Below are positions 35,044 through 42,492 of a stretch of 51,426 bases of DNA, piece after piece; the first letter of the stretch is position 1, and each line of letters opens with the position of its first letter. The position numbers and the translations under genes were made by a program. Where the stretch lies: positions 1-51,426 of the forward strand of contig JAFUFI010000015.1 of assembly GCA_017469945.1 (NCBI GenBank), given 5' to 3'. The notes below the pieces were generated by a model that searched no databases, was not told the DNA's origin, and was given only the letters and a program-made list of their open reading frames with translations. Origin of the DNA: Lachnospiraceae bacterium. GTDB taxonomy: Bacteria > Bacillota > Clostridia > Lachnospirales > Lachnospiraceae.

Positions 35044-35157
35044 ATGCTTAGAAAAAAACTAAGATTTAGTGTAATGTTTTGGCTTGCTGCAAATACTTAT
35101 GGTGGCGAGCGGGTTTCCTCCGAAATATTTACTTATGAAGGAGGAAAAAGTAAATGA
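35044..35157 (+). CDS. 37-codon leader ORF coupled to the Rpn-like gene
   Basis: An open frame from ATG at 35044 to TGA at 35155-35157, preceded at 11 bases by GGGGGA. The peptide starts with a basic stretch (MLRKKLRF), then SVMFWLAANTYGG, and ends in EGGKSK. Its stop codon overlaps the ATG of the nuclease gene (ATGA). The codons near its end encode the nuclease ribosome site and the complementary strand that can pair with it. The peptide matches nothing I know; the arrangement suggests a regulatory leader rather than a functional protein, though a small membrane peptide cannot be excluded. Confidence 0.55.
   Translation: MLRKKLRFSVMFWLAANTYGGERVSSEIFTYEGGKSK
35114..35147 (+). promoter_or_regulatory. 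Hairpin sequestering the ribosome site of the Rpn-like gene
   Basis: TTTCCTCC (35114-35121) is perfectly complementary to GGAGGAAA (35140-35147), the ribosome binding site of the gene starting at 35154. The loop is 18 bases and AU-rich. The whole hairpin lies inside the leader ORF, so ribosomes translating the leader would open it. Confidence 0.65.
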
Positions 35158-35975
35158 AAGAACTATCTTATGAGGAGAAAAGGAGTCGAGTAGAGAATTT
35201 TCGTATAATCGATGATGTATTCTTTGAATGTTTGGCACTGGATATAGAGGTCGATACCGAGATACTTAGGACATTACTTGAGGACCCCAAACTTGAGGTT
35301 ATCGATGTAGTAGTTCAAAGCGATCAGAGAAATCTCTACGGAAGGTCGGTAAGACTTGATGCACTCTGTACTTTAGGTGACGGAACTTTATGTAATATTG
35401 AGGTACAAAGGTCTGATAAAGATGACCATATGCGTAGAGCCAGATTTAATGCTTCAAGTATTACGGTAAAGGAATCTGAGCCCGGAGATCTGTTTAAGGA
35501 TGTCAAAGAAGTGTACGTGGTGTACATTTCAGAGTTTGATTTTATTAAGGGTGGCAAGACGATTTACCATATCGATAAAGTCATAAGAGAGACGGGGGAG
35601 AAGATAGATGATGGATTGCACGAGATATTCGTAAATACGGCAATAAATGATGAGTCGGATATTTCGGATCTGATGTCTTGCTTTACTAAAAAGTATGTGG
35701 AAGACCCTAAATTCCCGAAATTATCGGCAAGGGTCAGTGAACTAAAGACTACGGAAGGAGGATTAGCTACTATGTGTACCATAATGGAAGGATATATGGA
35801 AGAAAGCAGAGCCGAAGGTCGCATAGAAGGGCGTATCGAAGGGCGTGCGGAAGAACGTATTGAAAACATAGCGATGCTTCTTTCTAGAGGCGGAACGGTG
35901 GACCAGGCGAAACTCTTCCTTGACGCAACGGATGAAGAAATCGAACTTGCAAGAAAGAATATGATAAATGCTTAG
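35154..35975 (+). CDS. Rpn-family PD-(D/E)XK nuclease (putative transposase)
   Basis: 273 residues of the Rpn/PDDEXK_2 family; relatives cut DNA and promote recombination rather than act as true transposases. The core is RSVRLDALCTLGDGTLCNIEVQ (quoted region 65-85), with D69, E83 and Q85 as the D...ExQ catalytic set. The C-terminus has the repetitive EGRIEGRIEGRAEERI helix (about 225-240) followed by the usual small helical repeat (GGTVDQAKLFLDATDEEIELA). It differs clearly from the 413-1396 gene, so it is not a duplicate of it. GGAGGA lies 8 bases upstream but within a hairpin. No inverted repeats flank it. Confidence 0.88.
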   Translation: MKELSYEEKRSRVENFRIIDDVFFECLALDIEVDTEILRTLLEDPKLEVIDVVVQSDQRNLYGRSVRLDALCTLGDGTLCNIEVQRSDKDDHMRRARFNASSITVKESEPGDLFKDVKEVYVVYISEFDFIKGGKTIYHIDKVIRETGEKIDDGLHEIFVNTAINDESDISDLMSCFTKKYVEDPKFPKLSARVSELKTTEGGLATMCTIMEGYMEESRAEGRIEGRIEGRAEERIENIAMLLSRGGTVDQAKLFLDATDEEIELARKNMINA

Positions 35976-36001
35976 ATTAACACGCTTTCCGGAGCAAAAC
36001 T

Positions 36002-36108
36002 CTTTAGGTAGTAACGATGGATAAGCGATTAAACACCTTTAGGCAGTATCGATAGATAAGCGGTTTAAACATTTTTGGGCAGTAATAATAGACAAGCAAT
36101 TCAAAGCA
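36002..36108 (+). repeat. Three degenerate 36-bp tandem repeats
   Basis: Units 36002-36036, 36037-36072 and 36073-36108 share the pattern CTTTAGGCAGTA.CGATAGATAAGC followed by G.TTTAAAC. The first two match closely, the third is more divergent. They lie between the Rpn-like gene and a terminator, and carry no spacers. Confidence 0.8.
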
Positions 36109-36144
36109 CCATCTTCCCTTTTTAGGGACGGATGGTGTTTTTTT
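36107..36144 (+). terminator. Terminator before the surface-protein gene
   Basis: CACCATC (36107-36113) pairs with GATGGTG (36131-36137), with an inner TCCCT/AGGGA stem, then seven T's. Confidence 0.85.
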
Positions 36145-36189
36145 AGTCATTCATCCCAAAAAACTGCTATCCGTACCATTTAGTTGAAA

Positions 36190-36217
36190 TTGAAAAAAGA
36201 ACTTGCTAAAGTATAAT
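36190..36217 (+). promoter_or_regulatory. Predicted promoter of the surface-protein gene
   Basis: TTGAAA (36190-36195), 16-base spacer, TATAAT (36212-36217). AAAGGAGAT precedes the ATG at 36275. Confidence 0.7.
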
Positions 36218-36274
36218 CACAAACAAAGAATTATCACTTGAGTAGCCAACTAATAATTTGTAAAGGAGATAAAA

Positions 36275-39200
36275 ATGAGCAAATTAATCAATAAAAACAT
36301 TATTAAGGCGATGACGATTGGTATTTCAGCTGTTATGGCTGCAAGTTCCATGAATCTTTCCGCATTCGCTGAGGAAGCTACAAATACCACTCCCGAACCC
36401 ATCACTCCCGATGGAGACGAAGACCAGACCGCGGCTACCGCATCACAGCTTGCTATCGTTCTTGACACCATCGGAACTCTTGAAGATGAGGAGAAGGGCG
36501 ACATCGTTGATGATGTACACGATGCAGAGAGCAGCTTCACTACAGCACAGACCTCTTATGATACAGCTAAGAAAGCGGAAGAACAGCCTGTAGAAGGAGC
36601 AGAAGTACAGCCTGTGGTAGAGCCTGATGCAAGACCTGTAGAGGAAGCAGAGCCTCAGCAGGACGGAGAAAATATACTTCCCGCAGACGGAAACGCTCAG
36701 CAGCCTGCTGCAGAAAATGCTGAAACAGCAAAGACCGCTACCAAATATGTAGAAGAAGTTGCAGATAAGCTTGACGACATGGATACTCAGGATACCCTTA
36801 TTGCCGGAGCATATTCAAACGCAAACAGCAAAGCTACAGATGCAAATACCGAGGTTGGTGTTGGTGAAGGTCTTGAAAAAGAGGCAAATGATCTCCTTGG
36901 AATCGTTCCCGAAGGAACCGAGGGAGAGACTGTTACACTTGTTGATATCATCGTCGGAGCTGACGAGATAGTTGATGAACAGAGTGAAGTTATCGCCGGT
37001 GCAACAACCGAGGGTGAGGCTCAGGAAGCTTACGATACCGCAGCTACTGCTGTTGCCGGAGCATCTAAGAATGTTGATGATACTCAGAGCGAACTTACAA
37101 GAATCGAAGGCGAATTAGCCGCTTCTAAGGAGAAGTATGACGCTGCTGTATCGGCACGCGACGGTATCCTTGCCGATCTTGCTACAGCTCAGAAGGAATA
37201 CGAGACATTAAAGGGACAGGCTTCTGAAGCCGCTGAGAATGCAAAGAGTGAACTTGAGAGACTTTCCGGACTTGCAGCCGGTTATGAGACAGATGCTAAA
37301 GATGCCTTAGCTGCATACAATTCAACCGGATACGGACTTATCGCATATTATGAGAATTATATTAAGAATTTCAAGCCCACTGATGAAAAGAAAGCGCTGA
37401 CTTGGGATGATTATCGTAATCTCGTAAAAGCTACCATGGAGTTCTATTATGTTCCCGATGTTCTTCACGGAAGCAATTTTGGAAACTGGGAGTGGTTCGG
37501 AGCAGAGAAATTTGGTAATGGAGTTGATTACTCCGAGACAGTTGATAACAGCACAAAAGGTAACGTGCTTAATTACGGTGTATTTACATACGATGTAGTT
37601 GATGAAAACGGCGAAACCGTAACAAAGACTATGCGTGTGAACTATAAGACAGCTGATGGAAACGGAACAAAGATTGGTTCTAAAGCCGGAATCGTTATCT
37701 TCGAAAAGGTTGAGCACCTTGTACTTGATGGACATGATCTTACTGATGCCATCAAGAACGGTGTAGATACTGACGGTTACTACTTCGATGAAGCAGGAAA
37801 TGCATACGGCAAAGACGCTGAGGGCAACTATGTTAAGTATGAAGCAGCTCAGCCTGTAGCGGAGATTACCGAAAGCGATAGCCGCGTGGACGGAATCGGA
37901 ACTGTTGTCGACATTGTTGAGAATACTGAGAAAGTTTCTGTTGACTATGACGAAGCCGGAAATCTTGTTAAGACAGTTAAGGCAGACGTTGTTACTACAA
38001 CTTATACTCAAGCAAGCCTTACAACCACTGAGACAGTCACTAAAGAAAAAGGTCAGGATGCAACATTATCTGAACCAGATGCTAAAGCTAATTACGTTGC
38101 AGAGCTTAAGGAGATTGTTAAAGACCTTAAAGAAGGACAGAAGATTACCATTGTTATTGGAAAAGATGCTGATGGTAAGGATATCACTAAGGACTACGCT
38201 GCCGGAGATGAGAATAAGGTCGATGATGCCGGATTCGAGTATTACAAGACCAGCGTAGGTGTAGAAAGCGACGTCTTCAATGGAAAGTATAAGGTAAGCG
38301 GAACTTATCAGGAAAAGTTCACTAAGACAGTAAAATATGATACGGGATCAATTGATGAACTTTCAATTGAAGAACTAAAAAAATTAAAATCATTTAATAG
38401 CAGACAGGAAGCTATTGATGCTTATTACAATGGTAGTCACAATGAGGATTTAGAGTATCATAAAGCAGATTCATTCCTTGGATTGGGCGGTCACTATGAA
38501 GGAGAAAAGGAGCTTAGCGAGACTCCTAATGGAGATGTTGATGTAGATGATTTCTGGCTCTTTGGTAAGAAGTATACATACTCAGGGTCTTATACCGTTG
38601 AATATCTTAAGATACAGTCAGTTGGCGTGGATAAATACTTTTCAATTTTTGGCTGGGCCTTAAACGGTAAGTCTGCTGAGCAGAGAAAACTGGATGTAAT
38701 GAATGATATTGTTAGTAAGGGCGGAACAATCATTGATTTCAAGGCTCTTGACGGTAATATCGGATCCGGTAGTGTTATCTATATACCCGGAAATGTTGTA
38801 ACTGACGTTGAAGTTACGGCTGAAACCGAAGAAGCTGCAAAGGCAGCATTTGAAACATCTCTCGGTTCTTCTGCATACAACGTAAATGTTACAAGCGCTG
38901 TTGCTCAGACTGAGAAAAAAGTTACTTCGTACAATTATGGATATAAGGCTCTTTCATACCTTCTCTCTACAACCACTCAGTATATCAAGGAGGAAAGCAA
39001 AACCGCTACACAGGCAACCATCTCAACTACGACATGGGATGAGATCGCAGCCAAGTCCTTCACTGAGTACAGAAATGATAACTGGTACACCGGTAATATC
39101 CTTCTTTCCCAGTATGATAAGGAGAAGGGAAGAGATTACGCTACCGATAATAAGACCGAGGATAAGAAGGTTGTAAATTATCAGCTTAATGCGGAGCAGA

Positions 39201-39976
39201 GCGAAAGAACCGCTGACTTCCGCAGCAAGGTTGACAAAGCTGCAACTATCGCAGCTAACTACGCACAGGCTGCACAGGACACTGCAGATGCTCAGTCAGC
39301 TCTCAATGCAGCAAAAGGCAGAGTGGAAGATCTTAAGAATCAGCTCGCAGAGCTTCAGGCTACCGGCGGAACTCTTACTGAAGTTAGCGCTTGGGCAGCA
39401 AGCCTTGCAGATGCACAGCAGGCTCTTCAGGATGCTACTACCAAGAGAGACGAGCTTGTTAAGAAGCTTGCAGATCTTGAGAAGCAGTTTAACGATAAGG
39501 TAGACGAGATCAGAGCAGCAGAGGCAGCAGCCGCAGCAGAGGCAGCAGCTGCAGCAGCCGCAACTACAACTACAACTACCACAACAACTATCGCAGCAAC
39601 TGAGACACCCGCAGCAGCCGCACCTGCCGTAGCCGCACCTGCTCCTGCACCCGCTCCTGCTCCTGCAGTTGCAAATCCTGACAACCCTGCAAACCAGGTT
39701 GTAGACAATAACGCTGATGACAATACTCAGAACACCGAGACCATCGAGAACGAGGAATCAGCTCTTGCAGAAGGCATCGGCGAAAAGAAGACTGAGAATA
39801 TCGAAGGCGATGAGACAGCTCTCAGCGAGGGCATCGGAACCCAGACCGCTAAGAAGAACTGGCCTTGGTGGTGGATCCTCATCGTAGCCGCTGTTACCGG
39901 CGGAACAACCTTCGGTGTTATCAAGGGTAACCAGAAAAAGAAGGCTACCGAAGAGACCAAGAAGACTGACAAGTAA
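36275..39976 (+). CDS. Large membrane-anchored surface protein with coiled-coil segments
   Basis: 1233 residues. A signal peptide with Ala-rich cleavage region (AVMAASSMNLSAFAEEA) is followed by an acidic, Pro/Glu-rich stretch (to ~150). A coiled coil lies at about 260-342 (SELTRIEGELAASKEKYDAA), then a ~600-residue beta-rich centre with many aromatic residues, then a second coiled coil at about 973-1085. An Ala/Thr/Pro low-complexity hinge follows (~1083-1130). Two copies of an E.ALAEGIG/ETALSEGIG motif precede a single membrane helix (~1196-1218, WPWWWILIVAAV) and a basic tail. There is no LPxTG motif, so anchoring is by the helix. No homology recognised; an adhesin or cell-envelope scaffold is a guess. 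Monocistronic or co-transcribed with the lipoprotein gene downstream. Confidence 0.82.
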   Translation: MSKLINKNIIKAMTIGISAVMAASSMNLSAFAEEATNTTPEPITPDGDEDQTAATASQLAIVLDTIGTLEDEEKGDIVDDVHDAESSFTTAQTSYDTAKKAEEQPVEGAEVQPVVEPDARPVEEAEPQQDGENILPADGNAQQPAAENAETAKTATKYVEEVADKLDDMDTQDTLIAGAYSNANSKATDANTEVGVGEGLEKEANDLLGIVPEGTEGETVTLVDIIVGADEIVDEQSEVIAGATTEGEAQEAYDTAATAVAGASKNVDDTQSELTRIEGELAASKEKYDAAVSARDGILADLATAQKEYETLKGQASEAAENAKSELERLSGLAAGYETDAKDALAAYNSTGYGLIAYYENYIKNFKPTDEKKALTWDDYRNLVKATMEFYYVPDVLHGSNFGNWEWFGAEKFGNGVDYSETVDNSTKGNVLNYGVFTYDVVDENGETVTKTMRVNYKTADGNGTKIGSKAGIVIFEKVEHLVLDGHDLTDAIKNGVDTDGYYFDEAGNAYGKDAEGNYVKYEAAQPVAEITESDSRVDGIGTVVDIVENTEKVSVDYDEAGNLVKTVKADVVTTTYTQASLTTTETVTKEKGQDATLSEPDAKANYVAELKEIVKDLKEGQKITIVIGKDADGKDITKDYAAGDENKVDDAGFEYYKTSVGVESDVFNGKYKVSGTYQEKFTKTVKYDTGSIDELSIEELKKLKSFNSRQEAIDAYYNGSHNEDLEYHKADSFLGLGGHYEGEKELSETPNGDVDVDDFWLFGKKYTYSGSYTVEYLKIQSVGVDKYFSIFGWALNGKSAEQRKLDVMNDIVSKGGTIIDFKALDGNIGSGSVIYIPGNVVTDVEVTAETEEAAKAAFETSLGSSAYNVNVTSAVAQTEKKVTSYNYGYKALSYLLSTTTQYIKEESKTATQATISTTTWDEIAAKSFTEYRNDNWYTGNILLSQYDKEKGRDYATDNKTEDKKVVNYQLNAEQSERTADFRSKVDKAATIAANYAQAAQDTADAQSALNAAKGRVEDLKNQLAELQATGGTLTEVSAWAASLADAQQALQDATTKRDELVKKLADLEKQFNDKVDEIRAAEAAAAAEAAAAAAATTTTTTTTTIAATETPAAAAPAVAAPAPAPAPAPAVANPDNPANQVVDNNADDNTQNTETIENEESALAEGIGEKKTENIEGDETALSEGIGTQTAKKNWPWWWILIVAAVTGGTTFGVIKGNQKKKATEETKKTDK
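39513..39591 (+). repeat. In-frame trinucleotide-type low-complexity tract
   Basis: Runs of GCAGCAGAG/GCAGCC pass into repeated ACTACA units, encoding Ala/Glu then about nine Thr in the hinge of the surface protein. Length changes in multiples of three would alter the hinge without breaking the frame. Confidence 0.75.
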
Positions 39977-40002
39977 TTGGTTTAAAATCTAAAGATTTAA
40001 GA

Positions 40003-40034
40003 AGAAGGCGGAATCCTAAGGGGTTCTGCCTTCT
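40003..40034 (+). other. Hairpin without T-run between surface protein and lipoprotein
   Basis: AGAAGGCGGAATCC (40003-40016) pairs with GGTTCTGCCTTCT (40022-40034) with minor bulges. No T tract follows, so it is not a standard terminator; the lipoprotein may be co-transcribed with reduced readthrough. Confidence 0.6.
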
Positions 40035-40051
40035 CTGAGTAAAGGGGAATT

Positions 40052-40651
40052 ATGAAAAAAGGTGTTAGTGTTTTAAAAATTATGGCCGTAATCCTTGCGG
40101 CAATCATCGTATATGGCGGATGCGCAAATAAGGGTTCTGCGGATATAGTAGAAAACCCCGAAATTACATCCGAGGTTTCAGGCAATACCGATGACAGTAC
40201 AGGAGAAAGCGGAGAAACTGAAGAAAATCCCGGCTCTGCCCAAAACCCTGACTCTTCAAATGCAGAAAACGGAAATGGCAGTGAAGAAAGCGGAAATACC
40301 GGCGAGGAGCAAAATCCCGAGGATATCTTAGCTGCAATCGGAGAGCAGGAGATTGGAATCAAGGTAGATTTCTCTATCGTAAATCTTTGCGGCGCCGATA
40401 TCGGTATGATCTCAACCATCAGCCCTTATACCGATGAGCAGGTCGATATCGGATATCTTGCGGACGGAACTGTCCTTAAGATCACCATGGACTGGCCCGA
40501 GGAAGTGACCGTCTTTGATCTTGCGGTTTACAATGTAAACGGCGAACTGGTATCCACCTCGGAGGTTGATATTACAGGGGTTACGGAGAGCGTAATCATC
40601 ACACTTTCCGGCGAAGGAGACCTTGAGGACGTTAAAGCCGAGGTCAAATAA
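40052..40651 (+). CDS. Predicted lipoprotein
   Basis: 199 residues. The N-terminus is a lipoprotein signal (KKGVSVLKIMAVILAAIIVYGGC), with the lipobox VYGG before Cys24. A Ser/Glu/Asn-rich low-complexity linker to about residue 90 would extend the domain from the membrane. The C-terminal ~100 residues form a compact beta-rich domain (IGIKVDFSIVNLCGADIGMISTI, quoted in part; VFDLAVYNVNGELVSTSEVDITGV in part), of a type seen in other clostridial lipoproteins with no assigned role. AAAGGGGAA precedes the ATG. No partner beyond the neighbouring surface-protein gene. Confidence 0.8.
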   Translation: MKKGVSVLKIMAVILAAIIVYGGCANKGSADIVENPEITSEVSGNTDDSTGESGETEENPGSAQNPDSSNAENGNGSEESGNTGEEQNPEDILAAIGEQEIGIKVDFSIVNLCGADIGMISTISPYTDEQVDIGYLADGTVLKITMDWPEEVTVFDLAVYNVNGELVSTSEVDITGVTESVIITLSGEGDLEDVKAEVK

Positions 40652-40666
40652 TTTAGACTTATTTTA

Positions 40667-40695
40667 TTGATATTGTCTTCGGATAATGTTATTTT
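40667..40695 (+). promoter_or_regulatory. Weak promoter candidate for the DUF4190-like gene
   Basis: TTGATA (40667-40672), 17-base spacer, TATTTT (40690-40695). The -10 is poor. Confidence 0.35.
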
Positions 40696-40749
40696 ATAAG
40701 TGAGGGAAATTCCTAAAAGAGTAGTAGTGAAATAGAAAGAAGTTTTAAA

Positions 40750-41163
40750 ATGGACGGCAATTTTTACAGTAATGGCCAAAATTCAAATTTTTACGGAACG
40801 CCTGAAAACCCTATGGGGACTAATGCCACGTTATCAAGGTGTTCGGTTGTATTTGGTTTTATTTCCCTCGGCTTGGCTCTGAGCGCTGTATTATCCGTCT
40901 TTGCGATCCCTGTCGGAGCAATAGCTTTGATACTTGCGATGCTTTCTACGCGTAGGGGGAAGAATATCCCAAGGAAAGCTGTGAGTGGTATCATCGCCTC
41001 TGTGGCAGGCATCTTCCTCGGACTTATTATAGTTGTTTCGTCTTTTGTTACCTTGCTTAAGACGGGAACCTTACAACAGGTGATAAATGACTCTCAGACG
41101 ATCATCGAGCAAATGTACGGCGACGATGCGCAGGTGAATGCTTATGGTGGGAATTGGTTATAG
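40750..41163 (+). CDS. Small DUF4190-like membrane protein
   Basis: 137 residues. After a polar Asn/Gly-rich N-terminus come two long membrane helices (SLGLALSAVLSVFAIPVGAI and GIIASVAGIFLGLIIVVSSF), separated by a short basic loop (STRRGKNIPRKA). This is the usual DUF4190 arrangement. The C-terminal ~30 residues are polar. Function unknown. The next gene starts within its last codons (41144), so the two are translationally coupled and begin a four-gene co-directional set ending in the EAL-like gene. Confidence 0.7.
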   Translation: MDGNFYSNGQNSNFYGTPENPMGTNATLSRCSVVFGFISLGLALSAVLSVFAIPVGAIALILAMLSTRRGKNIPRKAVSGIIASVAGIFLGLIIVVSSFVTLLKTGTLQQVINDSQTIIEQMYGDDAQVNAYGGNWL

Positions 41164-41680
41164 TTCATACAATCAATATAGCCCCTATGATAAGGCCGAA
41201 GAAGCTAAGCTTCGCAATATGCCCTGGAATCGTGATGCGGGACCTAATGACAAGCTAAGTAAGGTACCCCTTGACGAGAAACAGGCTGAAAAGATGCGGG
41301 CTAAGGGTCACGCTGATGACCCGAACTGTGAGTGCGAGACTTGCAAGAACCGCAAGTACCAGGACGGCTCCGATGAGATGGTTTCTTTTAAGTCGGCCCA
41401 GAGAATTGCTCCTGCCGCAGTAGCCGCAAGAGTTCGCGGACATGAACAGGAACATGTCGTTAATGCTTTCGAGAAAGCTGCCGAGAAGGGCGGAAAGGTT
41501 CTTCAGGCTTCCGTTACTTTACATACGGCGGTTTGTCCCGAGTGCGGAAGGACTTACATATCCGGCGGAACTACTAAGACGCAGATAAAATATTACAACG
41601 AAGAAAATCCCTATCAGAAATCCTTAAAGAGCGCTGATCGGGCTAAATATACAGGAATGAACGCCGATTATGCGGTGTAA
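41144..41680 (+). CDS. SprA-related putative zinc metallopeptidase
   Basis: 178 residues. A GHEQEH motif (H100, E101, H104) matches the HExxH zinc-peptidase pattern in the setting VRGHEQEHVVNAFEKA, which resembles the SprA-related family (VRxHEQAHxxAG). The later YISGGTT segment matches the family's YxxGGE region. It also carries four clustered cysteines before the motif (CECETC) and a CPECG pair after it, possibly a second metal site. There is no signal peptide. The start at 41144 follows AGGTGA; an ATG two codons earlier (41138) has no spacing for it. Catalytic activity is not established for the family. Confidence 0.65.
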   Translation: MVGIGYSSYNQYSPYDKAEEAKLRNMPWNRDAGPNDKLSKVPLDEKQAEKMRAKGHADDPNCECETCKNRKYQDGSDEMVSFKSAQRIAPAAVAARVRGHEQEHVVNAFEKAAEKGGKVLQASVTLHTAVCPECGRTYISGGTTKTQIKYYNEENPYQKSLKSADRAKYTGMNADYAV

Positions 41681-41700
41681 AATTTAAAGGTTTAATCAGT

Positions 41701-42489
41701 ATGGCAAATCATTATCAGCCCTCGGCTGTCCTTAGGGATAATGCCAAGGGCTTTCTAAATGGAAACTATCGGGGCACAACGCTTGTTACTATAACGTTTG
41801 CGCTTTTTAACTATTTATCGGGGATGCTGCTTATGAACTTCGATGGCATCGCCGAAAAGATCTTTTACCGGGCGGGGAAGGTATCTGTTGGCGCAGCGCT
41901 TACATCCTTTACCATAAGCTACCTTTTAAACGCTGTTTTGGCAGCTTTTGTAGGAGTGTTTACCATCGGCTCGGCGCTTTATTATTTAAAGATTGGAGTC
42001 GGCAAGAGACCGCATCTTTCCGATGTTTTTTCGGGATACAGGGAAAACTTTTCAAGAAATCTCGGAGTGTCTGTTTTTGTTACGCTTCCGACGATGCTGG
42101 TTGTTTATCCTTCCTCTCTTTTTGAACAGCTCTACTCCTATACGAAAGATGTAAAGTTCCTTATCGGAGCGCTCGTAAGCTCCGCAGTTGCTTTGGTCGT
42201 TGCTGTTTTTGTTGAGGTGAGCATCGGACTTGCGCCTTTTCTTATCGCGGATTTCCCGGAGCTTTCCGCTTCGGAAGCCGTAAAAAAAATATGGAACAAG
42301 ATGAACGGTCACCGTTTCAGACTGTTTAAATTATATTTAAGCTTTGTACCCTATGTTTTGCTTGCCGTTCTCAGCCTCGGCATAGGATTTCTCTGGGTAC
42401 AGCCCCTTATTCAGGAGTCGCTTGCACAGTTTTATCTTGATCTTATGAATCCTAAGAAAGTAACAGGGGAGTGGGAAAGGACGGTTTAA
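41701..42489 (+). CDS. DUF975-like polytopic membrane protein
   Basis: 262 residues with about six membrane segments. The N-terminal LRDNAKGFLNGNYRGTTLVT, the internal LKIGVGKRPHLSDVFSGYR loop and the GIGFLWVQPLIQESLAQFYLDL end (each quoted in part) fit the DUF975 family of small integral membrane proteins common in clostridia. Function unknown. It starts 20 bases after the SprA-like gene, and the EAL-like gene begins 3 bases after its stop. Confidence 0.7.
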   Translation: MANHYQPSAVLRDNAKGFLNGNYRGTTLVTITFALFNYLSGMLLMNFDGIAEKIFYRAGKVSVGAALTSFTISYLLNAVLAAFVGVFTIGSALYYLKIGVGKRPHLSDVFSGYRENFSRNLGVSVFVTLPTMLVVYPSSLFEQLYSYTKDVKFLIGALVSSAVALVVAVFVEVSIGLAPFLIADFPELSASEAVKKIWNKMNGHRFRLFKLYLSFVPYVLLAVLSLGIGFLWVQPLIQESLAQFYLDLMNPKKVTGEWERTV

Positions 42490-42492
42490 CAC

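Noticed and set aside
36002..36108. Tandem repeats considered as a CRISPR array
   Set aside because: The units are contiguous with no unique spacers, diverge from one another, and no cas genes are present.
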